DNA of 43,141 bases. Source: Muribaculaceae bacterium. Its GTDB lineage: Bacteria > Bacteroidota > Bacteroidia > Bacteroidales > Muribaculaceae. This document shows positions 16,230 to 24,227 of the stretch, piece by piece. Position 1 is the first letter of the stretch. Each line of letters begins with the position of its first letter. A program made the translations under genes and the position numbers. Below the pieces are notes generated by a model. That model was not told where the DNA came from and did not search any database. It was given only the letters and a program-made list of their open reading frames with translations. The DNA lies in the NCBI GenBank assembly GCA_028689665.1, contig JAQVCR010000018.1, forward strand, positions 1 through 43,141. The letters run 5' to 3'.

Positions 16230-17606
16230 TTAATTATATAATCTTTTACCATCGACAAACTTTATAATAAAAGCTTCTTTAAATTTGGCTTTTACTATTT
16301 TTAGTACACGCTTTGCCTCACTTAAACTTCCCGTTTCACCATAAGTATATTTATATATATTATTCTCGACATAGAACTCAACTGGATATAATTTTCTAAA
16401 AAGTGGGCTTCCTGTTGGTAACTCTTTTGTGCTTGTCATAAACTGGATCTTATATGTTACCTTTTGATCTTTTTCTGCTTTATTAGTCAACGTCGCATTT
16501 GGCTCTTTTACAGATTCCTTTTTAATTGGTTTGTCTTCTAATACAGGCACAGTTTTGGGCTTATCCTTCGACACCGGTTTATCCTTCAACACCGGTTTAT
16601 CTTTTTTATTTTTTTTGTTCTTTGAATTTTTACTTCTTATTGAATATTGATATTCCGAATCAGTCTCATTTTTCACAACTATATCGGGGATATTTTTATC
16701 TTGATTGTTTCCTACATTTTCTGTTTCTTGTTGCTTCTTTGGTTGTTCTTTCTCCTTTGTATAATTATTGGGTTGTTTTTCTTCTTTCTGCTTAGATACT
16801 AATATTGCTTTCATTTTCTTATCTACTAAATACTTATATGAATAGAAAGCATTATAAATACCTGTTGCCAATTTATCTTGTCCATCATCTGATATTAAGA
16901 ATTTTTCTGACTCAGGATTACAAATAAAATCCAGCTCTACTAATACAGCAGGCATACTTGTAGCCGCCAGCACCCAGAATCCGGCTTGTCTTACACCTTT
17001 ATTATCTCTACTTGCCGTAGTTGCCAATTCTTTTTGGACAAATGAAGCAAAATTAATACTTTGATCCATATGTTGTCGCTGGCTAATCTCAAAAATGATA
17101 TATGACTCCGAAGAATTAGGATCAAATCCCCTATAAGTCTTCGAATAATCTTGTTCTAATTCGATAACAGAGTTTTCGCGTTTAGCTACTTCTAAATTTT
17201 CGTCCGACCTATGTAGCCCTAATGTATAAGTAGCTGCTCCACTAATTGTAGTTCTATTCTTAGTCTTTTTAGCTACCGAATTTGTATGAATTGAAATAAA
17301 CAAATCTCCATTTACTTTATTTGCTACATTAGCGCGCTCTTGGAGTGTCAGATATGTATCATCATCTCTAGTATAAACGACCTTTACATCTTTAAACTTC
17401 GATTTTATCATATCTCCTAATTTCAACGCTACACCTAGGTTTATATTTTTTTCATAAGAAATCAAGCCCGGAGCCCCCATATCTTTACCTCCATGACCAG
17501 CATCAATAACAACGACAAAATCTTTTGCTTCGACCGTGAAGCAAAAAATAAAGGCAAATAATAGAGTAAATAAGATGCGTATATTATATTTTCTATATAA
17601 CGACAT
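16230..17606 (-). CDS. N-acetylmuramoyl-L-alanine amidase (Amidase_3) with SPOR-like C-terminus
   Basis: This 458-residue secreted enzyme cleaves the bond between muramic acid and the stem peptide in peptidoglycan. Residues 1-27 form a signal peptide. The catalytic domain (about 29-255) has zinc ligands His38 (DAGHGGKD), Glu52 and His107 (SIHTNS) and catalytic Glu224 (VLVELDFICNPE). A lysine-rich low-complexity linker (about 265-380) contains K-D-K-P repeats. The last ~75 residues (384-456) look like a SPOR-type peptidoglycan-binding fold. It is followed closely by the MCE gene. The E-L-D-F variant at the catalytic strand differs slightly from the common E-T/L-G-F, but the Glu is kept. Confidence 0.93.
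   Translation of the reverse strand: MSLYRKYNIRILFTLLFAFIFCFTVEAKDFVVVIDAGHGGKDMGAPGLISYEKNINLGVALKLGDMIKSKFKDVKVVYTRDDDTYLTLQERANVANKVNGDLFISIHTNSVAKKTKNRTTISGAATYTLGLHRSDENLEVAKRENSVIELEQDYSKTYRGFDPNSSESYIIFEISQRQHMDQSINFASFVQKELATTASRDNKGVRQAGFWVLAATSMPAVLVELDFICNPESEKFLISDDGQDKLATGIYNAFYSYKYLVDKKMKAILVSKQKEEKQPNNYTKEKEQPKKQQETENVGNNQDKNIPDIVVKNETDSEYQYSIRSKNSKNKKNKKDKPVLKDKPVSKDKPKTVPVLEDKPIKKESVKEPNATLTNKAEKDQKVTYKIQFMTSTKELPTGSPLFRKLYPVEFYVENNIYKYTYGETGSLSEAKRVLKIVKAKFKEAFIIKFVDGKRLYN
16561..16596 (-). repeat. 18-bp tandem repeat inside the amidase linker
   Basis: Two adjacent 18-base units (16561-16578 and 16579-16596, TTATCCTTCRACACCGGT) differ at one base, and a partial third unit follows. 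They encode the K-D-K-P-V-S/L repeats of the linker. In-frame slippage would change linker length by six residues. Confidence 0.75.
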
Positions 17607-17641
17607 TTAATATTATTAATATGTTTGTTTAGTTGTTACTG

Positions 17642-17649
17642 CAAATTTA
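17642..17649 (-). promoter_or_regulatory. Candidate -7 element for the amidase-MCE operon
   Basis: Minus-strand TAAATTTG fits TAnnTTTG and lies 35 bases before the amidase ATG. The -33 position (GGTG) is poor. Confidence 0.4.
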
Positions 17650-17756
17650 TGAATAATCGCTCGATTTTACACCCTCTATTACCTACTTTTTAAACTAAAA
17701 TACTACATATAAGCTAATTTATCCGAAAAATCAAATGATAATATAACAGAATAAGT

Positions 17757-17764
17757 TAATTTTG
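17757..17764 (+). promoter_or_regulatory. Candidate -7 element for the GldB-like/aroE operon
   Basis: TAATTTTG at 17757-17764 fits TAnnTTTG but ends only 4 bases before the ATG at 17769. Use of this promoter would give a leaderless or nearly leaderless mRNA. The -33 position (AATG) is weak. Confidence 0.3.
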
Positions 17765-17768
17765 CGAT

Positions 17769-18737
17769 ATGGATTATTGCATCAAAATATTAATCTATTC
17801 AATTATATGCTTAAGTTTATGCATATCATGCAAGGATAGTAGTGTAAAATCTGATATACAGATTTTACGCTTTGAGAATGACGTTGAAAATTTCCAACGT
17901 TACAACGATGCCCAAAGGGTTGACTTCAAAAATAAATATAAAGATGTAATTTCTATTATCCATCATAATGAGATGACAGATTCTGCAATAATAGCCATTC
18001 CTACCAGCTCAATATATACTATATTCAGAAATGATGTTGATAACTTAATGAAGAGCAAAAATGATTCTATTAATCTAATTATAAACAATATAGATAAATC
18101 GTGCAACACAATTTTTGTAAATAATAAGTTTCCAAAAGTTATCACAATCATTACACCTTATAATCAATCTATCGTTACTACTGATTCCTCTTTAATGATT
18201 GGTATAAATCATTATCTGGGCGAAAATCATAAAATGTACTCCTATTTTGCATCTTATATTAGACATGAAAAGAATTTTAATAGGCTAAAATTTGACATAG
18301 CAGAAGCCATAACCAGAAGAAAATTAGATAATTTTAAGCCACTGACCTTTCTTGACAACTTGATATACGAGGGTATTGTTGCTAATATCGAATTAGATAT
18401 ATTAATAGATAATGATATTAAAGACGTGCTAAATTACAGTAATGAGCAATATGAATGGTGCCTTGAGAATGAGGAAAATATATGGAAAGAAATAATCGCT
18501 CGAGATATGCTCTATTCTACTTCTACATTAACTATTAAAGGGATATTCGACAATGCTCCTTATTCTACCACTTTTTCACAAAATGTTCCAGCTAAAATAG
18601 GCCGATTCATTGGTTATAAAATAATTCAGGAGTATTGTAAAAAGGAAAATATTAATAATCTTGCTTCAAGCTATAATAATATTATAAAATACAATTCACA
18701 GAACATTTTAATAAAATCACATTATAATGGGCGCTAA
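17769..18737 (+). CDS. GldB-like lipoprotein
   Basis: This 322-residue protein has an N-terminal hydrophobic segment ending in CISC, with Cys21 as probable lipidation site, so it is likely anchored at an outer or inner membrane. The region INHYLGENHKMYSYFASYIRH (about 147-167) followed by the FDIAEAI helix resembles GldB, a lipoprotein of the Flavobacterium gliding machinery that has homologues in non-gliding Bacteroidales. No HExxH metalloprotease motif is present. The gene overlaps aroE by 11 bases, so translation is coupled. The GldB relation is from recalled similarity; function here is unknown. Confidence 0.72.
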   Translation: MDYCIKILIYSIICLSLCISCKDSSVKSDIQILRFENDVENFQRYNDAQRVDFKNKYKDVISIIHHNEMTDSAIIAIPTSSIYTIFRNDVDNLMKSKNDSINLIINNIDKSCNTIFVNNKFPKVITIITPYNQSIVTTDSSLMIGINHYLGENHKMYSYFASYIRHEKNFNRLKFDIAEAITRRKLDNFKPLTFLDNLIYEGIVANIELDILIDNDIKDVLNYSNEQYEWCLENEENIWKEIIARDMLYSTSTLTIKGIFDNAPYSTTFSQNVPAKIGRFIGYKIIQEYCKKENINNLASSYNNIIKYNSQNILIKSHYNGR

Positions 18738-19482
18738 TATAGAAAACTTATATGGATTAATTGGATACCCATTAGGGCATTCTTTTTCTAAAGATTATTT
18801 TAATCAAAAATTTCTAGCTGAAGGAATTAATGCTAATTATATTAATTTTGAAATTCCTGATATTAATTTTCTGATGGAAATTATTAGTGAGAATAATAAT
18901 CTTAATGGGCTTAATGTAACTATCCCTTATAAAGAACAAGTAATTCCTTATCTCGACGAATTAGATGATGATGCACGTGCTATAGGAGCAGTGAATGTAA
19001 TCAAATTTATTAAAAGCAAAAACAGCATTAAATTGAAAGGCTATAATTCTGATGTCATTGGATTTTGTAATTCAATTGAGCCTCTGCTTAGATTACATAA
19101 TACTGATGCGCTTATTCTTGGCACCGGTGGCGCAGCAAAAGCCGTTGAATTTGGGCTTAAAAAACTTGGTATCGGGACACAATACGTATCTCGAACCAGA
19201 CAAGAGAATGCTATAACTTACGATGATCTAGACGAAGAAGCAATGCACAAATATACGGTAATAGTAAACACGACCCCATTAGGAATGTATCCAAATGTAG
19301 GACAGTGTCCCGATATACCCTATCAATACATTACACCTGATCATTTATGCTACGATTTACTATACAATCCCGATGAGACTCTGTTCTTAAAGAAAGCTAA
19401 AGAAAAGAATGCAGTCATTAAGAATGGATTAGAAATGTTGCTGTTGCAGGCATTCGCCGCATGGAATATATGGCAAGAATAA
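18727..19482 (+). CDS. aroE: Shikimate dehydrogenase (NADP+)
   Basis: This 251-residue enzyme reduces 3-dehydroshikimate to shikimate in aromatic amino acid synthesis. Substrate-site motifs are GHSFS (17-21), NVTIPYKE with catalytic Lys69, and YNSD with Asp109. The dinucleotide-binding loop GTGGAAKA (132-139), NTTPLGMYP, and the C-terminal NGLEMLLLQA complete the family pattern. It starts within the end of the GldB-like gene and is followed 26 bases later by the YeiH-type transporter gene. No other aromatic pathway genes are in the window. Confidence 0.95.
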   Translation: MGANIENLYGLIGYPLGHSFSKDYFNQKFLAEGINANYINFEIPDINFLMEIISENNNLNGLNVTIPYKEQVIPYLDELDDDARAIGAVNVIKFIKSKNSIKLKGYNSDVIGFCNSIEPLLRLHNTDALILGTGGAAKAVEFGLKKLGIGTQYVSRTRQENAITYDDLDEEAMHKYTVIVNTTPLGMYPNVGQCPDIPYQYITPDHLCYDLLYNPDETLFLKKAKEKNAVIKNGLEMLLLQAFAAWNIWQE

Positions 19483-19508
19483 ACTTTAATTAAAATAATT
19501 ATACTTTT

Positions 19509-20462
19509 ATGAATAATTTAAATTTAAAAAAGATTATATATATAGTGCTTATAATCTTCTTTTCAATTCCATTTAAAAATCTTTTTCAAATAGATTTTAT
19601 AACTCCGGCTTTAGCCCTGTTTATAGGGCTTATATTTGCTTTTACTTTTGGTATACCATATCCTCGATTTAATAAGAAATGTTCTAAATATCTACTACAA
19701 ATATCGGTTGTCGGTCTTGGATTCGGTATGAACTTTGAACAATCCCTTCAAGCGGGCAAAGATGGTATGATTTTCACTATCGTATCGGTGCTTATAGTCA
19801 TGGTTGCAACTGTGATAATAGGCAAATGGATGAAGATTGACAAAAAGACTTCTTACTTAATCGGCTCGGGTACTGCGATATGCGGTGGTAGTGCGATAGC
19901 TGCAATAGGACCTGTGATTAAAGCGGATGAGAACCAGATGGCTGTATCTCTAGGAACTGTCTTTATGCTTAATGCTATTGCCCTATTTATATTTCCTCCA
20001 CTTGGGCGATTGATGAATATGACCGACACACAATTTGGAACATGGGCGGCTATTGCCATTCACGATACTAGCTCAGTTGTTGGAGCCGGACAAGCATTCA
20101 GTGAAGAAGCCCTAAAGATTGCCACGCTAATTAAGCTGACACGAGCACTTTGGATTATACCTTTAGCTATAATCACAACATTTATCTTTAAAGAAAAATC
20201 AAACAAAATTTCGATCCCTTGGTTTATCCTTTTCTTTATCTTAGCAATGCTTGTTAATACTTATGCTCAACTTCCTCAAGCCATTAGTGAATGGTGCGTT
20301 ATAATTGCCAAACAAGGTATGATTCTCACATTATTCCTAATAGGCTCTAGTCTTTCTTTGAATGTAATTAAAAGCGTAGGGATATCTCCAGTGATACAAG
20401 GAGTCATTCTATGGATATTGATAGGCTTTAGCAGCCTTGCTGCAATATTCGTCTTCATCTAA
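19509..20462 (+). CDS. yeiH: YeiH-family putative exporter (UPF0324)
   Basis: This 317-residue integral membrane protein has about 9-10 hydrophobic segments. The family hallmarks are visible: LGFGMNFEQSLQAGKDG, the glycine-rich GSGTAICGGSAIAA (about 118-131) and AIHDTSSVVGAGQAFSEEA (about 187-205). YeiH proteins are annotated as putative sulfate exporters from limited evidence, so the substrate should be treated as unknown. It lies between aroE and comEC with 26- and 4-base gaps, in what looks like one operon. Confidence 0.9.
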   Translation: MNNLNLKKIIYIVLIIFFSIPFKNLFQIDFITPALALFIGLIFAFTFGIPYPRFNKKCSKYLLQISVVGLGFGMNFEQSLQAGKDGMIFTIVSVLIVMVATVIIGKWMKIDKKTSYLIGSGTAICGGSAIAAIGPVIKADENQMAVSLGTVFMLNAIALFIFPPLGRLMNMTDTQFGTWAAIAIHDTSSVVGAGQAFSEEALKIATLIKLTRALWIIPLAIITTFIFKEKSNKISIPWFILFFILAMLVNTYAQLPQAISEWCVIIAKQGMILTLFLIGSSLSLNVIKSVGISPVIQGVILWILIGFSSLAAIFVFI

Positions 20463-20466
20463 AATT

Positions 20467-22473
20467 ATGAATATCGAATTAAAGAATACCCCTTTACTAA
20501 GATTATTAATACCTACATTACTAGGCATTATATTTATTTCAGCCAGGCTACCAATATATGTGGTAGCAGGGCTGTTTTTTTTAGGGTTATTATTTCTATT
20601 CTTTTTCAACAAAAAATATATAATAGATTATTCCCTGTTTTTTATCGTTTTCATTATCTCTGCAATAAATGCAAAAATACTTGAACCTGAATATATAGAA
20701 ATACCTAACGACTATAAAACTACCGTAACTCGAATTGATATAATCGACGATAAAGACACTTATATCAACGCTGTTGCATCAATCTTATGTCTTGTAGATA
20801 GCAATGGAAACAAAATTGAAACACCTGATGTCAAAACTTCCATAACGATGCAAGGCAATAACTATGCGCTCAAAGAAGGAGATATTATAGCTTTTAAGTC
20901 GGGGCTTGAAACAATCGAAAACTATGGCAACCCCGAAGAATTTGACTATAAATCATATCAAAAAAGGAAAGGAATATTATACCGTGTATTCATTCCTAAT
21001 AATCAATATAAGGTTGTGGGATATGATGAGACTATTTCTACCTTATCTTATAAAATAAGGAGGAACTTAACAAAATATATCCTTAACTCTAATCTATCTG
21101 CCGAATCTCAACAATTTATTATAGCTATAATACTTGGAGACAAACAATATATTGATAAAGAGACTAAAACTACTTTTGCCCATATTGGTATTGCGCATAT
21201 ATTAGCTTTAAGTGGGCTGCATATTGGCATTATTACATTCCTTTTATATCTGCTGCTATTTCCATTAGATTATATAGGCGGGAAAAAGATAAGACTCATT
21301 ATCATTTGGTGCTTCCTTTTAATTTATGCAATAATAACAGGGCTCTCGCCATCGGTGTTACGCGCGGTTATTATGACTGCTTTTGCATCAATTGCCTTTA
21401 TTAATTATCGCGCTAATTACATTCTTAATGCTGTGTGTGGTGCTGCGTTGTTACTACTATGGCTGAATCCTTATAATATATATGATGTAGGGTTCCAATT
21501 GAGCTTTGCATCTATCATATCAATAATCTTGTTGACTAGCGTTACTAATACTTTTACCAAAAACAGGCCGATATTATCGGCTATTAAGGGGGTAATAATG
21601 ACCTCTATTGCTGCCGTACTCGGCACTACAATGTTTTCGGCATACTATTTCCATTGCATTCCCTTAATATTTATTATCCCGAATATCATACTCATACCCC
21701 TTCTTCCAATCATTATACTTATCGGAATAATATCCCTCTTAACCAATGTTACTTTCTTTACAGACATATTCAATCATATTATTCTTTTCATGAATAATAG
21801 TGCATCTATTCTTGAAAATATTCCCTTTGCTTATATCAACAATATTGACATTCCGTATTGGTATATCTTCTTAAATATCTTGTTCATACTATCGTTATTT
21901 CTGCTATTAAAGAGTAAAAAGATATTTTTTCTTAACGCTATAATTATTATTTTTGTAATTATCGGAGCATTTGAATTATATCGTAACATTCAACCAAAGC
22001 CTTCGGGATTAATCGTTTTCAACGATTACAAAGAGACTCCTGTACTTGTTTATAAAGATGGTAAAGGTCTGTTTATGCCTAACGTTAATGATGATTACAT
22101 AAAAGATTTCTCATCTTACAATATTGCATTTACCTCAAAACGTAAGATTGAATCGCTTGATAAATTACATATTAGGGCTAATAATCTGTATTATTCTTTC
22201 AGCTATAACAATAAAATATTTATAGTCGTAAACAATAATATTCCCAAAAGAGATTTCCCTGAAAACAAGAAATTAATATGTGATTACTTGATAATATCTA
22301 ATTCTTTTTACGGCGACATTAAGCGCATTTCGCGCTATTTCAGCCCTAAATGTATCATTCTGTCGGGCAACATTTATAATAACAAAATTGAGATACTCAA
22401 AAGACAATGTAAAGAGCTTAAAATTAGATATATCGCTTTACATGAAACCGGAGCTTTTACTATTAATCAATAA
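20467..22473 (+). CDS. comEC: ComEC/Rec2-family DNA uptake channel
   Basis: From the ATG at 20467 the protein has 668 residues. A frame-extending TTG at 20437 lies inside the preceding gene and is less likely. ComEC carries single-stranded DNA across the inner membrane during natural transformation. An N-terminal DUF4131-like part (about 1-180) is followed by the Competence domain with HILALSGLHIGI and ITGLSPSVLRAVIMTAF and multiple membrane segments to about 505. The last ~150 residues align loosely with the metallo-beta-lactamase domain of longer ComEC proteins (a GAFTI end resembling the usual GAI) but lack HxHxDH, so nuclease activity is unlikely. Whether the organism is transformable is unknown. 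Confidence 0.9.
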   Translation: MNIELKNTPLLRLLIPTLLGIIFISARLPIYVVAGLFFLGLLFLFFFNKKYIIDYSLFFIVFIISAINAKILEPEYIEIPNDYKTTVTRIDIIDDKDTYINAVASILCLVDSNGNKIETPDVKTSITMQGNNYALKEGDIIAFKSGLETIENYGNPEEFDYKSYQKRKGILYRVFIPNNQYKVVGYDETISTLSYKIRRNLTKYILNSNLSAESQQFIIAIILGDKQYIDKETKTTFAHIGIAHILALSGLHIGIITFLLYLLLFPLDYIGGKKIRLIIIWCFLLIYAIITGLSPSVLRAVIMTAFASIAFINYRANYILNAVCGAALLLLWLNPYNIYDVGFQLSFASIISIILLTSVTNTFTKNRPILSAIKGVIMTSIAAVLGTTMFSAYYFHCIPLIFIIPNIILIPLLPIIILIGIISLLTNVTFFTDIFNHIILFMNNSASILENIPFAYINNIDIPYWYIFLNILFILSLFLLLKSKKIFFLNAIIIIFVIIGAFELYRNIQPKPSGLIVFNDYKETPVLVYKDGKGLFMPNVNDDYIKDFSSYNIAFTSKRKIESLDKLHIRANNLYYSFSYNNKIFIVVNNNIPKRDFPENKKLICDYLIISNSFYGDIKRISRYFSPKCIILSGNIYNNKIEILKRQCKELKIRYIALHETGAFTINQ

Positions 22474-22483
22474 TCATGTTATG

Positions 22484-23029
22484 TCATTCCACTCTTCCCG
22501 AACAAACATAATTTCGTATATAATAATTCTCATCTAATGAACTTATTATCACCCCTCTACTCGATGATGAATGGACAAATTTATTGTCTTTTAGATAAAG
22601 TCCGACATGACTAATTCTGTTTTTATTCCTTCCGGTAGCAAAGAAGACCAAATCACCCTCCTTTAATTTTTTCTTACTTATCTCTTTACAGTTTTTTTCC
22701 ATTATTGAAGCCGAATTACGTTCTAGCTTCTTATTATATACTATCTTATATATTTCCATTACCATACCCGAGCAATCAGTCCCCTTTCTTGTGTTTCCAC
22801 CATACCTGTACGGAGTCCCAATCCACTTGCTAACTTCTTCGTATAGCTTTTTATTATCATTCTTATTAAGCTCAAAGCCCAGATAGCCATTGTCGCCACT
22901 GCTATTTACATACTCATTATTTTTAGATTGTTTTTCCGTAACCTTTTTAGATGAATGGCACGATGATACTAGCATTGCTAACATCGAGATAAAGAATATA
23001 ATTGTGGCTTTTTCTACGAAATTTCTCAT
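22484..23029 (-). CDS. NlpC/P60-family cell-wall peptidase lipoprotein
   Basis: This 181-residue lipoprotein starts at the ATG at 23029, which gives MRNFVEK and a clean signal peptide with lipobox LVSSC (Cys24). An upstream in-frame TTG at 23074 would add 15 residues before the signal and is disfavoured. The NlpC/P60 domain cleaves peptidoglycan stem peptides: TDCSGMV holds catalytic Cys86, SHVGLYL holds His141, and His153 completes the triad. The preceding TPYRYGGNTRKG is also typical. It converges on comEC with a 10-base gap. Four AAAT tandem units (23031-23046) lie immediately before the start codon. Confidence 0.92.
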   Translation of the reverse strand: MRNFVEKATIIFFISMLAMLVSSCHSSKKVTEKQSKNNEYVNSSGDNGYLGFELNKNDNKKLYEEVSKWIGTPYRYGGNTRKGTDCSGMVMEIYKIVYNKKLERNSASIMEKNCKEISKKKLKEGDLVFFATGRNKNRISHVGLYLKDNKFVHSSSSRGVIISSLDENYYIRNYVCSGRVE

Positions 23030-23030
23030 A

Positions 23031-23046
23031 AAATAAATAAATAAAT
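23031..23046. repeat. Four-copy AAAT microsatellite before the NlpC/P60 start codon
   Basis: Four exact AAAT units (plus strand) abut the ATG of the minus-strand lipoprotein gene, separated by one A. The position in the ribosome-loading region means copy-number slippage could alter expression, although A/T-rich leaders are normal here. Confidence 0.6.
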
Positions 23047-23094
23047 AATTCCTTTGTCGGATAAAGGTAAACAACTAATTCTTTATTAAATAAT

Positions 23095-23120
23095 AAAGGC
23101 GGTAACTCATTACCGCCTTT
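23095..23120 (-). terminator. Terminator after the DUF5606 gene
   Basis: An 11-bp perfect stem (23095-23105 with 23110-23120, AAAGGCGGTAA/TTACCGCCTTT) has a 4-base loop and a T-rich tail on the minus strand. It lies 20 bases past the DUF5606 stop and closes the coaE/DUF5606 side of the cluster. Confidence 0.82.
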
Positions 23121-23139
23121 TAACTATATTTAATTTATA

Positions 23140-23562
23140 TTATTCTGCTGTTGGTTCTTCTTTTGCTACTTCTTCAGTTTTAAAATCTGTAATTCCGGCA
23201 TTGATTAATGTGTTATACCACGAAATTACCTTTTTAATATCGTTATCATATACCCTCTCTTTATCATACTCAGGAAGTATGTCGGAGAAAAAGGTATGTA
23301 ATTCTGCCGGCTTGCCATAAGCTTTAGCATCTAGAGCCTTGCCTTCAAATTTCTCAAAAATTGTTGTTAATACATCGCTTAACGGAACTTCTGTCGATTC
23401 TGTATATATTGCAATGTCTCCTAATGAAATAATTTTATCTTTGGAATATGCAGGTATTCTTTTTTTATCAGTTACATTTTCTACTACAATAAGGTTCTTA
23501 CCGTATGAGATAAGTCTATAAAGACCTGATTTACCCGAAATAGATAATATCTTCTTTAACAT
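23140..23562 (-). CDS. DUF5606 family protein
   Basis: This 140-residue soluble protein is conserved in Bacteroidota and of unknown function. Its N-terminus MLKKILSISGKSGLYRLISY and the segment RIPAYSKDKIISLGDIAIYT are what I recognise of the family. The C-terminal tail is acidic. No catalytic motif, signal peptide or membrane segment is visible. It sits downstream of coaE with a 93-base gap containing a TATATTTG box, so it may have its own promoter as well as read-through. A strong terminator follows. Confidence 0.85.
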   Translation of the reverse strand: MLKKILSISGKSGLYRLISYGKNLIVVENVTDKKRIPAYSKDKIISLGDIAIYTESTEVPLSDVLTTIFEKFEGKALDAKAYGKPAELHTFFSDILPEYDKERVYDNDIKKVISWYNTLINAGITDFKTEEVAKEEPTAE

Positions 23563-23609
23563 AGTGCTTTGATTTAATTATAATATTATTTATCAATAGA
23601 TTTATAATA

Positions 23610-23617
23610 CAAATATA
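23610..23617 (-). promoter_or_regulatory. Candidate -7 element for DUF5606
   Basis: Minus-strand TATATTTG matches TAnnTTTG and lies 48 bases before the DUF5606 ATG, in the gap after coaE. The -33 match is poor. Confidence 0.35.
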
Positions 23618-23655
23618 CTGCTTTTTTTCTCATTTTATAGAAGCACTTTTGCTTT

Positions 23656-24225
23656 TTATGTGTTCTGACTAATAAATTCTAATATTTGTGGGGTTATTGC
23701 ATCACAATCATTATTATTAATTATGTATGTATTCTCTCCTTTAAAAATTGTTTGACTTTTAATTCTTGCTTCTACCGATTCCTTATCGATGGAATTTCGT
23801 TTCATTACTCTCGATATTCTTATGCTTTCGGGAGCATTGACTAATATCACGTTGTCAACAATATCATTTATACCGCTCTCATTTAGAATTGCTGTCTCTA
23901 TGAATAGTAATTTTTCTTGATTATTAAGTCTAATCCACCGCATTATATCGTCTTTAACAAAAGGGTGCACTATCCTATTTAGCATTGTCAATTTTGATTT
24001 GTCTTTAAATACGATTTCGGCTAAGTTTTTCCTATTTATTTGCCCATTACTTACAATAGCATCTCCAAACTCTTCTTTTATTCTATTTATTAATATTGTT
24101 GATGTCTCTGTTAAATATTTAGCTTCTGAATCGCAATCATAAACTTTATAGCCCATTTTCCGTAGGAATGTAGAAACTATACTCTTTCCACTGCCAATTC
24201 CGCCCGTTATTGCAACTATTTTCAT
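23656..24225 (-). CDS. coaE: Dephospho-CoA kinase
   Basis: This 189-residue P-loop kinase phosphorylates dephospho-CoA at the 3' hydroxyl, the last step of coenzyme A synthesis. The Walker A loop GGIGSGKS is at 8-15, followed by DCDSEAKYLTE, with the central VHPFVKDDI segment and the R-x-x-x-R lid region IRISRVMKRN. The gene starts 2 bases after the YbbR gene stop, so the two are a unit. coaBC, encoding earlier steps of the same pathway, is about 6 kb upstream in the same orientation. Confidence 0.95.
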   Translation of the reverse strand: MKIVAITGGIGSGKSIVSTFLRKMGYKVYDCDSEAKYLTETSTILINRIKEEFGDAIVSNGQINRKNLAEIVFKDKSKLTMLNRIVHPFVKDDIMRWIRLNNQEKLLFIETAILNESGINDIVDNVILVNAPESIRISRVMKRNSIDKESVEARIKSQTIFKGENTYIINNNDCDAITPQILEFISQNT

Positions 24226-24227
24226 CT

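Noticed and set aside
20437-20466. Upstream TTG start of comEC
   Set aside because: It would overlap the previous gene and add residues (MLQYSSSSKI) not typical of ComEC; ATG at 20467 is better.
23030-23074. Upstream TTG start of the NlpC/P60 gene
   Set aside because: It would place 15 extra residues before a normal lipoprotein signal peptide.
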